Under the pieces are notes generated by a model. It searched no databases. It saw only the letters and a list, made by a program, of their open reading frames with translations, and was not told the DNA's origin. Of a stretch of DNA of 64,000 nt, positions 34,190 to 42,876 are shown piece after piece. Source of the stretch: GCA-2728135 sp002728135. Lineage in GTDB: Bacteria > Pseudomonadota > Alphaproteobacteria > UBA828. The number at the start of each line of letters is the position of its first letter. Position 1 is the first letter of the stretch. Where the stretch lies: contig CAXEND010000003.1 of NCBI GenBank assembly GCA_963997635.1, positions 92,766-156,765 on the forward strand, in the 5' to 3' direction. The position numbers and the translations under genes were made by a program.

Positions 34190-34885
34190 ATGTCCGCAAG
34201 TAGCGAGGAAATTAAGAAAGCATTGGAAACTATTTTTGATGCAGACTCAAAAATATATCAAACGCGTGGTTTTCAAAGACGCATAGGGTTTGGTAGGCGT
34301 CCTGCACTCTTAATTATTGATCTTGCAAATGCATGGACACAGCCTGGGTATCCATTCACTTGTGATAATATGGAACAAATTATTCCAACTAACCAAAAAT
34401 TATTAGAATCTGCGAGGGCAAAAAATATACCCATTATATATACAACTACGGCATACCAGGATCCAAAGGGAATGAATACGGATACAGGATTATGGCATTT
34501 GAAAATTCCTGTTGAGACAGTCCGAGAAGGGTCAGAAGCTGCAAAGATAGATGAAAGGATTGCTCCTCTTGATGGAGAGCAGGTCATTTGTAAGAAACGA
34601 GCAAGTGCTTTCCACGGAACATATCTAGCTGGTTATTTGAGAGCCCACAGGGTTGATACCTTGATTATTACAGGAGTAACCATGGCAGGCTGTGTTCGAC
34701 ATAGCACCGAAGATGCAATAGCGGAAGGTTTCCGCCCAATTGTAGTCCGTGAAGGTGTAGGGGATCGTGTTCCAGGTGTTGTTGAGTGGAATCTTTTTGA
34801 TATAGATGCAAAGTTTGGAGATGTAGAGCCCTTAGAAAAAGTTGTATCTTACTTAGAAGAAATTGAAGAGTTCACAAATACTTGA
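34190..34885 (+). CDS. N-carbamoylsarcosine amidase-like isochorismatase-family hydrolase
   Basis: Cysteine hydrolase of 231 residues expected to split N-carbamoylsarcosine into sarcosine, CO2 and ammonia. The triad is in place: Asp44 in LLIIDLANAWT, Lys135/136 in QVICKKRASAF, and Cys168 in GVTMAGCVRHS. The flanking FHGTYLAGYLR and VREGVGDR segments also match this subgroup rather than nicotinamidase. Its TGA is followed immediately by the soxB ATG with no intervening base, which ties its product to sarcosine oxidase. GGAAGG precedes the start. Other ureido- or maleamate-type substrates are possible on sequence alone. Confidence 0.87.
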   Translation: MSASSEEIKKALETIFDADSKIYQTRGFQRRIGFGRRPALLIIDLANAWTQPGYPFTCDNMEQIIPTNQKLLESARAKNIPIIYTTTAYQDPKGMNTDTGLWHLKIPVETVREGSEAAKIDERIAPLDGEQVICKKRASAFHGTYLAGYLRAHRVDTLIITGVTMAGCVRHSTEDAIAEGFRPIVVREGVGDRVPGVVEWNLFDIDAKFGDVEPLEKVVSYLEEIEEFTNT

Positions 34886-36136
34886 ATGACAAGATACTCA
34901 GCCCTTAATTTATTTCAAAAGTCGAGAGATGGTCACAAGGGATGGCCAGAGGCATGGAGAAAGCCTGCACCTAAGTCATCTTACGATATAGTAATTGTTG
35001 GGGGAGGTGGTCACGGCCTTGCTACTGCCTATTATCTCGCAAAAAACTATGGCATTAACAACATTGCAGTTCTAGAGAAGGGCTGGATTGGTGGTGGTAA
35101 TACTGGTCGTAATACCACTATTATTCGATCTAACTATTTATGGAATGAAAGTGCACATTTATATGAGTTGTCGTTAAAATTATATGAGAAATTAAGTCAA
35201 GAACTCAATTTTAATATTATGTTAAGCCAAAGAGGTGTAATAAATCTCGCACATTCTCAGTCAGAAATGCACGAAGTGACGAGAAGAGTAAGTGCAATAC
35301 GTTTGAATGGAATAGATTCTGAGGTGTTAACACCAGACCAAATCAAATCATTAATTCCTATCATCAACCTATCCTCAAAAAGCAGATACCCGATTCTGGG
35401 AGGCTCTATACAACGTCGTGGTGGAGTAGCCCGCCACGATGCTGTTGCCTGGGGTTTTGCAAGGGCTGCTGATAATTTGGGTATAGATATAATTGAAAAT
35501 TGTGAGGTTTTATCTGTATCAACATCTAATGGAATAGTTAGATCTTTAGAAACAACACGTGGTTGTATAGGTGCAAAAAAGTTTGGCTTTGTAGTATCTG
35601 GCCATTCAAGTGTGCTTGCGGAAAAGGCTGGGTTTCGACTTCCTATTTGCAGCCAACCTTTGCAAGCACTAGTTTCAGAACCTCTTAAACCATTTTTTGA
35701 TGTCGTATTAATGTCTGGGACTGTTCATGTCTACTTAAGTCAATCAGACAAAGGAGAGCTAGTGTTAGGTGCAGGGACAGATAAATATAATTCTTATTCA
35801 CAACGAGGAAGCCTATCCGTTATAGAGGAGATGATGAGTGCAAGCTTGGAATTATTTCCAATATTGAGTCGTTTAAAAGTAATGCGTATGTGGGGTGGAA
35901 TTGTAGATATCTGTCCTGATGCAAGTCCAATTATTGGTAATACACCACTTCGCAATTTATATATAAATTGTGGGTGGGGAACAGGAGGATTTAAGGCAAC
36001 TCCTGGATCTGGTTATGTATTCGCACATAACATCGCAACTGGCGAACCCCATAATTTAGCAGCTCCTTTCTCTCTCGATAGGTTTGCAAAGGGTAAGCTA
36101 ATAGATGAACATGGTGCAGCTGCAGTTGCACATTAG
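34886..36136 (+). CDS. soxB: sarcosine oxidase beta subunit
   Basis: Flavin subunit of heterotetrameric sarcosine oxidase, which oxidatively demethylates sarcosine to glycine. The FAD-binding loop IVIVGGGGHGLATAYYLA lies at 35-52. The covalent FMN site is His184 in GGSIQRRGGVARHDAVAWG, a motif specific to this subunit. The C-terminal WGGIVDICPDASPIIGNTP and NCGWGTGGFKATPGSG are the usual end. The 416 residues are normal. Zero-gap junction with the amidase upstream; soxD begins 17 bases downstream. Confidence 0.96.
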   Translation: MTRYSALNLFQKSRDGHKGWPEAWRKPAPKSSYDIVIVGGGGHGLATAYYLAKNYGINNIAVLEKGWIGGGNTGRNTTIIRSNYLWNESAHLYELSLKLYEKLSQELNFNIMLSQRGVINLAHSQSEMHEVTRRVSAIRLNGIDSEVLTPDQIKSLIPIINLSSKSRYPILGGSIQRRGGVARHDAVAWGFARAADNLGIDIIENCEVLSVSTSNGIVRSLETTRGCIGAKKFGFVVSGHSSVLAEKAGFRLPICSQPLQALVSEPLKPFFDVVLMSGTVHVYLSQSDKGELVLGAGTDKYNSYSQRGSLSVIEEMMSASLELFPILSRLKVMRMWGGIVDICPDASPIIGNTPLRNLYINCGWGTGGFKATPGSGYVFAHNIATGEPHNLAAPFSLDRFAKGKLIDEHGAAAVAH

Positions 36137-36153
36137 TTGAAAAAGGGAAAACA

Positions 36154-36462
36154 ATGTTAAATATTCCTTGCCCTTGGTGTGGACTACGTTCCGAAGTAGA
36201 ATTTTCCTCAGGTGGAGAATCTGAAGTCATACGCCCCTTAGACCCTTTAAAAAAATCAGATCATGAGTGGTCTGACTATTTGTTTAACAGGACAAATAAA
36301 AAAGGATGGCACGTAGAACGTTGGTATCACATTCACGGTTGCCGCAAGTGGTTTCACATAGAGCGTAATACTATTACACACGAGATAAGATCGAGCTGGC
36401 CTATTACAGAAAAACACCCTGAAGGTAATTTATCTGTATCTTATTCTGATAGGGAGCAATAA
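36154..36462 (+). CDS. soxD: sarcosine oxidase delta subunit
   Basis: Small zinc-binding subunit of sarcosine oxidase, 102 residues. The zinc motif IPCPWCGLR opens the protein, and EVEFSSGGE, NKKGWHVERWYHIHGCRKWFH split over two segments supply the conserved His and Cys. It lies between soxB and soxA in the canonical B-D-A-G order, four bases before soxA. Structural and zinc role known from the family. Confidence 0.95.
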   Translation: MLNIPCPWCGLRSEVEFSSGGESEVIRPLDPLKKSDHEWSDYLFNRTNKKGWHVERWYHIHGCRKWFHIERNTITHEIRSSWPITEKHPEGNLSVSYSDREQ

Positions 36463-36466
36463 AGAA

Positions 36467-39463
36467 TTGAAGAAGCAACCTTTTAGAGTTGAAGGACTTG
36501 GAGACATAGAACGAAATCGTCCTATAATGTTTACATTTAACGGCAAAACTTACACAGGGTTTAAGGGCGATACATTAGCTTCGGCTCTTCTCGCTAATGG
36601 TGTCATATTAGTAGGAAGGAGCTTTAAATATCATCGTCCAAGAGGAATTTTTGGTGTGGGTGTTGATGATCCAAATGCATTGGTTCAAATTGGAGTTCAT
36701 GGTAGAAGCACACCTAATGAACGTGCAACTACTACTGAAATCTTTGAAGGCTTAATAGCAAAAAGTGTAAATGTTTGGCCAAGTCTGAGGTATGACATCC
36801 TTGCAATAAATAATTCATTTTCAAGTATGCTCCCTGCAGGTTTTTATTATAAAACGTTTATGTGGCCTGCATCTTTCTGGCCAATATACGAATATTTTAT
36901 TAGGAAGGCGGCAGGACTTGGAACAGTTCCAAAGTTTGAAGATCCAGATACTTATGAAAAAAAATATGTTCACTGTGATTTATTAATAGTAGGAGGTGGC
37001 ATAGCAGGATTGGTTGCTGCACATGTGTCTGCAAAGGCTGGTACTAGGGTTATTTTGGCGGATGAAAGAGCTAACCTTGGTGGCTCAAAATTCAATTCAG
37101 AAGTGACTATTAATAACAAACCAGTAAAAAAATGGGTATCAGACATTGAATCTGAACTAGAATCAATCGGTGATTGTATGGTCCTCAAGAGGACTACAGC
37201 AGTTATACATTCAGACCATAATTTCGTAGTTCTTCGTGAAAAAATAATTAAACCTAATAATCATTCATCCCATACAATGATAAGTCAACGCCTCTGGAAA
37301 GTAAGAGCGAAGTCAGTAATATATGCTACCGGTGCATTAGAAAGACCAATGGTATTCCAAAATAATGATTTACCTGGGGTGATGCTAGGTAGTGCTGTCA
37401 CAGATTTGATTCATCGTTATGGTGTTTGTCCCGGAAAAAACGTAGCTATAGCTGGTAATAACGCATCGATTTATACCCTAGCAGAGGATTTAAAAGCTTG
37501 TGGAGCTAATATAGTTGCATTATCTGATTCTCGTAAAAAATCAGATAATAATGAAAATTTAGCATTTGATTCTGAATTCCCAGTATTTATGGGTCAGGCA
37601 CCTATTTGTGCATTCGGTAAGAAAAAAATACGATCAGTTTCTTTCGGGCCAGTAAATATAGACACAGCAATTTCACAAAACAAAGATGATAAAAAAATAG
37701 ACTGTGATCTATTATGTTTATCAGGGGGCTATGATCCAAATCTTAATTTAATTGCTCAAGCTGGTGGTAGTGTGAGTTTTGACACTGAAGTTTCCTCTTT
37801 TAATTGTCAGAGTATTCCAAAAGATATTTTCCTTATTGGTGCAGCTGCTGGCAATTTTGATCTTCAAGATACTATTTCAAAATCTCTTAACATTGTTAAA
37901 AAGATAATTAAACAAAATGGAACTAGTGTGTTCCCAGATATCGTTTATCAAACCAAAGGCAGTAAAAGTTTAAATGCAGTAAGTCCAGTGTGGTATGTGC
38001 AGTCAAAAAAATCAAATAACAAGCAATTCGTAGATTTACATAATGATGTTACAGTCTCAGACATTGATTTGTCAGTTCGTGAAGGATACAAATCTATTGA
38101 ACACTTTAAACGTTATACTACCTCTGGAATGGGTCCGGATCAGGGGAAAATTGCTAATGTAAATGCACTTGGCATCTTATCAAAAAAAATTGATATTAAC
38201 CCACAATCTATTGGAACTACTCGTTTTAGACCTCCATATACTCCTATCACATTCGGGGCACTTGCTGGCAGGGATTTAGGAGATTTGGCGGAACCCATCC
38301 GTATCACTGCTTTAAATGTTTGGCATCAAGAATCTAAAGCTGTTTTTGAGAATGTTGGCCAATGGAAGCGGCCTTGGTATTATCCAAAAAATGAAGAAAC
38401 GATGGAAGCAGCTGTTAATCGCGAATGTAAGGCTGTTAGAAAATCTGTTGGTATATTTGATGCATCTACGTTGGGTAAAATTGAACTTGTTGGTCCTGAT
38501 GCTGGCGAACTTTTAAATAGAATTTATATCAATCGTTTTGATGACCTTAAGGTGGGGTCATGCAGGTATGGGATAATTTGTGGTGATGATGGTATGGTCA
38601 TTGATGATGGAGTGACTTCCCGCCTAGAAGACAAGCGATGGCTTATGACTACAACTACAGGTAATGCAAGTAAAGTTTTTCACTGGATTGATGAATGGTT
38701 GCAATGTGAATGGCCTGAATTAGATGTATTTCTGACATCTGTTAGCAGCCATTGGTCAACTATTACTATTGCTGGTTCAAATGCCCGTAACGTTCTTTTA
38801 GAGTTAGCAGGAGATGTTGATGTAAGCAATTCTTCTTTTCCTCATCATACTTGGAAAATCATTAAAATATTTGGGGTAGTAGCCAGAGTATTTAGAGTTA
38901 GTTTTACTGGAGAATTATCATATGAAATAAATATCCCTTCACGTTATGCACATTCACTTTGGGAGAGTATAATAAGCATAGGGGAACGCTATGATATAAC
39001 GCCATTTGGTACTGAGTCCTTGCATACTCTTCGTGCAGAGAAGGGATATATCGTTGTAGGACATGAAACGGATGGTTCAGTAACTCCAGATGACCTCGGT
39101 TTTGGCTGGATGATGAGGAAGAGAAAAGATTTTATAGGCCATCGTTCATTATCACGTGAAAGTATTATAGGTGAGAAAAGGCCTCAATTAGTTGGGCTTT
39201 TACCAGAAACATACATTCCTGAAGGAGCACAGGTTCTATCTGATGAGATTTCGGGCTCAGACAAACAAAGTATTGGTCATGTAACCTCAAGTTATAACAG
39301 CCCATCATTAGGAATTCCAATAGCGTTGGGTTTGATTCAGGGAGGAAGATCCTTGATAGGATCCAATATTCGAATAATCGGTCCATCTAACAGTATGAGT
39401 GTAAATGCAAAAATAGTATCACATTGTTTTTATGATCCTAATGGAGATCGATTAAATGTCTGA
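36467..39463 (+). CDS. soxA: sarcosine oxidase alpha subunit
   Basis: Large subunit (998 residues) carrying NAD and the tetrahydrofolate site. N-terminal about 1-100 is a ferredoxin-like domain (GLGDIERNRPIMFTFNGKTY). About 160-480 is the pyridine-nucleotide oxidoreductase fold (LLIVGGGIAGLVAAHVSA). About 600-998 is an aminomethyltransferase (GcvT) domain (RFRPPYTPITFGALAG, VGIFDASTLGKIELVGPDA, GTESLHTLRAEKGYIVVGHETD). The last part transfers the methyl-derived carbon to tetrahydrofolate as 5,10-methylene-THF. Start is TTG with GGGAG upstream; the next ATG is 20 codons in. It overlaps soxG by eight bases. Confidence 0.96.
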   Translation: MKKQPFRVEGLGDIERNRPIMFTFNGKTYTGFKGDTLASALLANGVILVGRSFKYHRPRGIFGVGVDDPNALVQIGVHGRSTPNERATTTEIFEGLIAKSVNVWPSLRYDILAINNSFSSMLPAGFYYKTFMWPASFWPIYEYFIRKAAGLGTVPKFEDPDTYEKKYVHCDLLIVGGGIAGLVAAHVSAKAGTRVILADERANLGGSKFNSEVTINNKPVKKWVSDIESELESIGDCMVLKRTTAVIHSDHNFVVLREKIIKPNNHSSHTMISQRLWKVRAKSVIYATGALERPMVFQNNDLPGVMLGSAVTDLIHRYGVCPGKNVAIAGNNASIYTLAEDLKACGANIVALSDSRKKSDNNENLAFDSEFPVFMGQAPICAFGKKKIRSVSFGPVNIDTAISQNKDDKKIDCDLLCLSGGYDPNLNLIAQAGGSVSFDTEVSSFNCQSIPKDIFLIGAAAGNFDLQDTISKSLNIVKKIIKQNGTSVFPDIVYQTKGSKSLNAVSPVWYVQSKKSNNKQFVDLHNDVTVSDIDLSVREGYKSIEHFKRYTTSGMGPDQGKIANVNALGILSKKIDINPQSIGTTRFRPPYTPITFGALAGRDLGDLAEPIRITALNVWHQESKAVFENVGQWKRPWYYPKNEETMEAAVNRECKAVRKSVGIFDASTLGKIELVGPDAGELLNRIYINRFDDLKVGSCRYGIICGDDGMVIDDGVTSRLEDKRWLMTTTTGNASKVFHWIDEWLQCEWPELDVFLTSVSSHWSTITIAGSNARNVLLELAGDVDVSNSSFPHHTWKIIKIFGVVARVFRVSFTGELSYEINIPSRYAHSLWESIISIGERYDITPFGTESLHTLRAEKGYIVVGHETDGSVTPDDLGFGWMMRKRKDFIGHRSLSRESIIGEKRPQLVGLLPETYIPEGAQVLSDEISGSDKQSIGHVTSSYNSPSLGIPIALGLIQGGRSLIGSNIRIIGPSNSMSVNAKIVSHCFYDPNGDRLNV

Positions 39464-40058
39464 ACTAAGGCTTTTAGAGCACCCAATTTTAGGTCTTTAT
39501 GAACAGAGTTCAACACAATTTAGTGGAGATAAGATTAAGTTTAAAAAGATGAGGTGTTCTGAAATTTTTAATTTGCAGATAAAATCAGATGATCATAACT
39601 CTTTTAGTTTAGTAGAAAGTAAATTAAAGGTGAAACTTCCGCAGGAGCCAAACACCACAGAAAAAATCAAAGATTTTAATTCAACTATATTCTGGTTGGG
39701 TCCATACGAATGGTTATTTGTCTCTCATGATAATTCTAATTGTTTAGATAAGTTTATGTTCTCAGAATGTAGAGAATACAACATGTCATGGACAGATATA
39801 AGTGATTCGCGAATAGTGATATCACTTTCTGGTTATGATGCACAAGCAGTTCTTGAGAAGGGATGCCCGCTTGACTTTCATCACGATGTTTTCTTAGTGA
39901 ATTCTTGTGCCCAAAGCCTGATAGGCCAAGCAAGTGTTCTGATACACCGTATTTCATGTGAAAATGTTAATGAAAGTTCTTGGATGATTTATACTGACCT
40001 AAGTTATGCTGCATATCTATGGGCTTGGTTAAATGATGCTGTGTCGGAATATATTTAA
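39456..40058 (+). CDS. soxG: sarcosine oxidase gamma subunit
   Basis: Gamma subunit, 200 residues, a GcvT-like fold that packs on the alpha subunit. It is the least conserved Sox protein. Identification rests on size, last position in soxBDAG, an eight-base overlap with soxA, and features such as IFWLGPYEWLFVS, SWTDISDSRIVISLSGYDAQAVLEKGCPLDFH and a C-terminal YTDLSYAAYLWAWL. It converges with larB 15 bases downstream. Confidence 0.92.
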   Translation: MSELRLLEHPILGLYEQSSTQFSGDKIKFKKMRCSEIFNLQIKSDDHNSFSLVESKLKVKLPQEPNTTEKIKDFNSTIFWLGPYEWLFVSHDNSNCLDKFMFSECREYNMSWTDISDSRIVISLSGYDAQAVLEKGCPLDFHHDVFLVNSCAQSLIGQASVLIHRISCENVNESSWMIYTDLSYAAYLWAWLNDAVSEYI

Positions 40059-40073
40059 TCAGATCCCAGTTCT

Positions 40074-40730
40074 TTAAAATTTTTGATTTAATGTGCGTAA
40101 TGCAATACAAGCTGCACCATATCCATTATCTATATTTACTACTGCTAGGCCAGGTGCGCAACTCGTCAGCATAGCATTTAGAGCTGTTCGTCCATTTTCT
40201 GCAGTTCCATACCCTGTTGATGTTGGAAGCCCTATGATTAAAGACCCTACTAGTCCACCTATAACACTTGGTAGTGCAGCATCCATGCCCGCTGCAATAA
40301 TTATCACTGGAAATGTTTTTATAAAATCAATTCTATCTAACAAACGCCAAATACCAGCAACGCCAACATCTGTAACTTCTGCTGAGTTTTCACCATAAAA
40401 TTGAAGTGTTCTTACGGCTTCTCTGCTTGCTGGAGTATCTGAGGTTCCTGCTGTTACAACGGCAACTCTTGGTGAGATATTAATCTTAGGAGTTTTACCA
40501 TATATTCCAGTACGGGAGATTGGTTCATAGTCTATTTTATTTTGTAATTGTTTGGGTAGAGAAATTAAAATTTCTTGTTCTAAGCGTGTAAGTAAGGCGG
40601 AGTGATTTTGGTTTCCATTAATAGCCTCGGAGATTTGTGAAATAGATTTGCCTTTGCATAATATTGCTTCACTGATACCAATTCTTTCAGAACGTTTTAA
40701 GTCTATTTGAACATCTTTCCTTTCTATCAT
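40074..40730 (-). CDS. larB: nickel-pincer cofactor biosynthesis protein LarB
   Basis: Carboxylates and hydrolyses nicotinic acid adenine dinucleotide in the first step of nickel-pincer nucleotide synthesis. The C-terminal two-thirds are a PurE-like domain: AVVTAGTSDTPASREAVRTLQFYG, GVAGIWRLL, VIIIAAGMDAALPSVIGGL, GLPTSTGYGTAENGRTALNAML. Length 218 is slightly below usual. Four-base overlap with larC. A PurE role is ruled out by the N-terminal extension and the larC partner. LarE and a LarA-type enzyme are not in the window. Confidence 0.92.
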   Translation of the reverse strand: MIERKDVQIDLKRSERIGISEAILCKGKSISQISEAINGNQNHSALLTRLEQEILISLPKQLQNKIDYEPISRTGIYGKTPKINISPRVAVVTAGTSDTPASREAVRTLQFYGENSAEVTDVGVAGIWRLLDRIDFIKTFPVIIIAAGMDAALPSVIGGLVGSLIIGLPTSTGYGTAENGRTALNAMLTSCAPGLAVVNIDNGYGAACIALRTLNQKF

Positions 40731-41992
40731 TTTAATTGACCTTTGGGATGAAGTTTCCTGAATTGAATTTCAGTAGATTCTCTTATGTTTCTTCTATTCT
40801 CTTGGTTTCCAAAAATTTTAATGTCTTCCATTTCAGCTTTTGCTGTTGTTTCCCCATTTGGCCTTTTAGCTACTTTAACCTGAATGTTTGTATCATCGAT
40901 AAACTTTATTTGTCTTGGTACTAATGCACGTTGAATCATTTGCCACCTAATACCTAACGTAGTTGTTTCTTTAAAGCATAGGTCAATTACTGAATCTTTA
41001 TTCTCAGCTCTAGCTAAAACGCAGATATTAAATGCAATTCTACCTTTTTTACCATAAACTGAATTTTGCGATACTTCCAAAACTCCCTCGGTGTTTCTGA
41101 TTGATTCAAGGCCAACTGACAAATCTTCTGGAGTTTGATCATCTACAGTAAAAGTAAATTCAGCAATTTCATCTGTTTCAAGAAGATGCTCTATATTTCT
41201 TTCTGAAAGAAATATTATACGCAAAACATTGCTTATTTTAGGAAATGTATTTGTGCCAAAACCTATTCCGGTCCCACATAATACTTCAATTTTTTGATGT
41301 GGAATCTGTTTAGGTTGGAGGTAGGAAATTATTGCCGCACCTGTAGGTGTAATTCTTTCTCCTATTATTCCATCATCAAGTATTGTAAAACCCCTCAGTA
41401 ATTGAGTGACTGCAGGTGTTGGAATCATCAAGTTGCCGTGTTGAGTATTTACAATGCCAGATCCAAGAGGAAGTGGACTTGCCGTCCAGGTGACATGTGA
41501 AAATTTTTCAATCAACCAAGCAGCAACAATTATATCGGCAATTGAGTCCCAAGCACCAACTTCATGAAAAGTTATTTCTTCTTTATCAATTCCGTGTACT
41601 TTTGATTCCGCAACTGCTAATTTATAAAAAATATCAACTGCAATAATTTTAATTGATTTAGAAAGTTTTGATGATTCTATTAAAGACCTGATTATACCCC
41701 ATTTACTGGGCTCTGCATTATGTGTTGTCGTACAAATAACATCCACTTTTGACCCAGTAAGACAATGATCGTTATAAGGTTCAGCTACAATTTTAAATTT
41801 TTCTCCAAATCCAGCATCATCTAAATCTTTATTAAGTTTATCTGTTAAGTCTGGCCATAAATCTAGAAAAGCAGCTTGAAACATATCACCTGAAATACCG
41901 CCTAAAAGGTCTAAGTGAATTCTTGTAATACTCTTTGGTTCTACTACCTTGTCCAATGTTAAATCCTTTGGGGTTTTACATCCATTCACCAC
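40727..41992 (-). CDS. larC: nickel-insertion protein LarC
   Basis: CTP-dependent nickel insertase for the pincer cofactor (former DUF111 family), 421 residues in one continuous frame. Recognised from HLDLLGGISGDMFQAAFLDL, KVHGIDKEEITFHEVGAWDSIADIIVAAWL, SPLPLGSGIVNTQHGNLMIPTPAVTQLLRG, ERITPTGAAIISYL and the C-terminal DQTPEDLSVGLE. In some bacteria this protein is split into LarC1/LarC2; here it is not. It overlaps the upstream SDR gene by 17 bases and larB by four. Confidence 0.93.
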   Translation of the reverse strand: MVNGCKTPKDLTLDKVVEPKSITRIHLDLLGGISGDMFQAAFLDLWPDLTDKLNKDLDDAGFGEKFKIVAEPYNDHCLTGSKVDVICTTTHNAEPSKWGIIRSLIESSKLSKSIKIIAVDIFYKLAVAESKVHGIDKEEITFHEVGAWDSIADIIVAAWLIEKFSHVTWTASPLPLGSGIVNTQHGNLMIPTPAVTQLLRGFTILDDGIIGERITPTGAAIISYLQPKQIPHQKIEVLCGTGIGFGTNTFPKISNVLRIIFLSERNIEHLLETDEIAEFTFTVDDQTPEDLSVGLESIRNTEGVLEVSQNSVYGKKGRIAFNICVLARAENKDSVIDLCFKETTTLGIRWQMIQRALVPRQIKFIDDTNIQVKVAKRPNGETTAKAEMEDIKIFGNQENRRNIRESTEIQFRKLHPKGQLK

Positions 41993-42743
41993 CAGCGATA
42001 GCTATAGCCTGTCCAGTGATTGACTCAGATTCAGGCATGCATAACCATACTGCAGTAGTTGCAATCTCTTTGGGCTTAATTATACGTCCTTGGGGGTTAA
42101 TTTTTTTTAGCTCATTTCTTGCTTCCTCAGTTGTTCGCCCAGTTTGACGAACAATAGTATTTACCGCTTGTTTCACCATATCAGTTTCAACATAACCAGG
42201 GCAGATAGCATTTACTGTTATATTTGACTTAATAAGTTCTGTAGCCAAAGACCTAGTTACTCCAATAACAGCATGTTTTGACGCACAATAAGAAGCTAGA
42301 TAAGGCTGTCCCTTTATTCCTGCTAAACTGGAGATATTAATTATACGACCCCAATTTTTCTCAAGCATGTGGGGAAGTGCTGCTTGTGAGCATGTAATTA
42401 ATCCCACAAGGTTAATCTCCATTATTTGACGAACCTCATTGGTCTGTATTTTTAGAAATGGTGCACTATTTGCAATACCAGCGTTATTAATCAAAATATC
42501 AATTGATCCATAATTATTGATAGCCGAATTGAATATGTCATTTACAGAATCTTCGTTTGTAATGTCCAAGCTATAAGTTTTAGAAAGCGGCATTAATTTT
42601 TGAGCTTGTTCTAATTTATTTTGGTCTCTGCCTGTAATTGAAACATTTACACCTTGCTCATATAAAGCTCTTGATATTGCTCCACCAATACCGTGTGCCC
42701 CACCAGTTATGATTGCATGTTTACCTTCCAATGAAATATTCAT
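41976..42743 (-). CDS. SDR dehydrogenase (3-hydroxybutyrate dehydrogenase-like)
   Basis: Classical SDR of 255 residues. TGGAHGIGGAISRAL (cofactor loop), NNAG, ISSLAG (catalytic Ser), YCASKHAVIGVTRSLA (Tyr and Lys) and NAICPGYVETDM are all present. The spacing and the long substrate loop VNTIVRQTGRTTEEARNEL before NPQGR resemble D-3-hydroxybutyrate dehydrogenases. Ser/Thr rather than Asp follows the second strand (ITGRDQN), suggesting NADP or mixed use. It is transcribed with larC and larB (17-base overlap), so a link between this dehydrogenase and a LarA-type 2-hydroxyacid racemase is possible. Confidence 0.88.
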   Translation of the reverse strand: MNISLEGKHAIITGGAHGIGGAISRALYEQGVNVSITGRDQNKLEQAQKLMPLSKTYSLDITNEDSVNDIFNSAINNYGSIDILINNAGIANSAPFLKIQTNEVRQIMEINLVGLITCSQAALPHMLEKNWGRIINISSLAGIKGQPYLASYCASKHAVIGVTRSLATELIKSNITVNAICPGYVETDMVKQAVNTIVRQTGRTTEEARNELKKINPQGRIIKPKEIATTAVWLCMPESESITGQAIAIAGGEWM

Positions 42744-42876
42744 GTGTTAGCTACCATCTTTATGAAAGAATGACTTATTCTCTTATGATAAATATATTTA
42801 TTGGCAGTTAGATTCTATGATTAATTATGTTTTGGATTATGATGATATTTAAGATAATAAAAAGGTTATATTTTTA

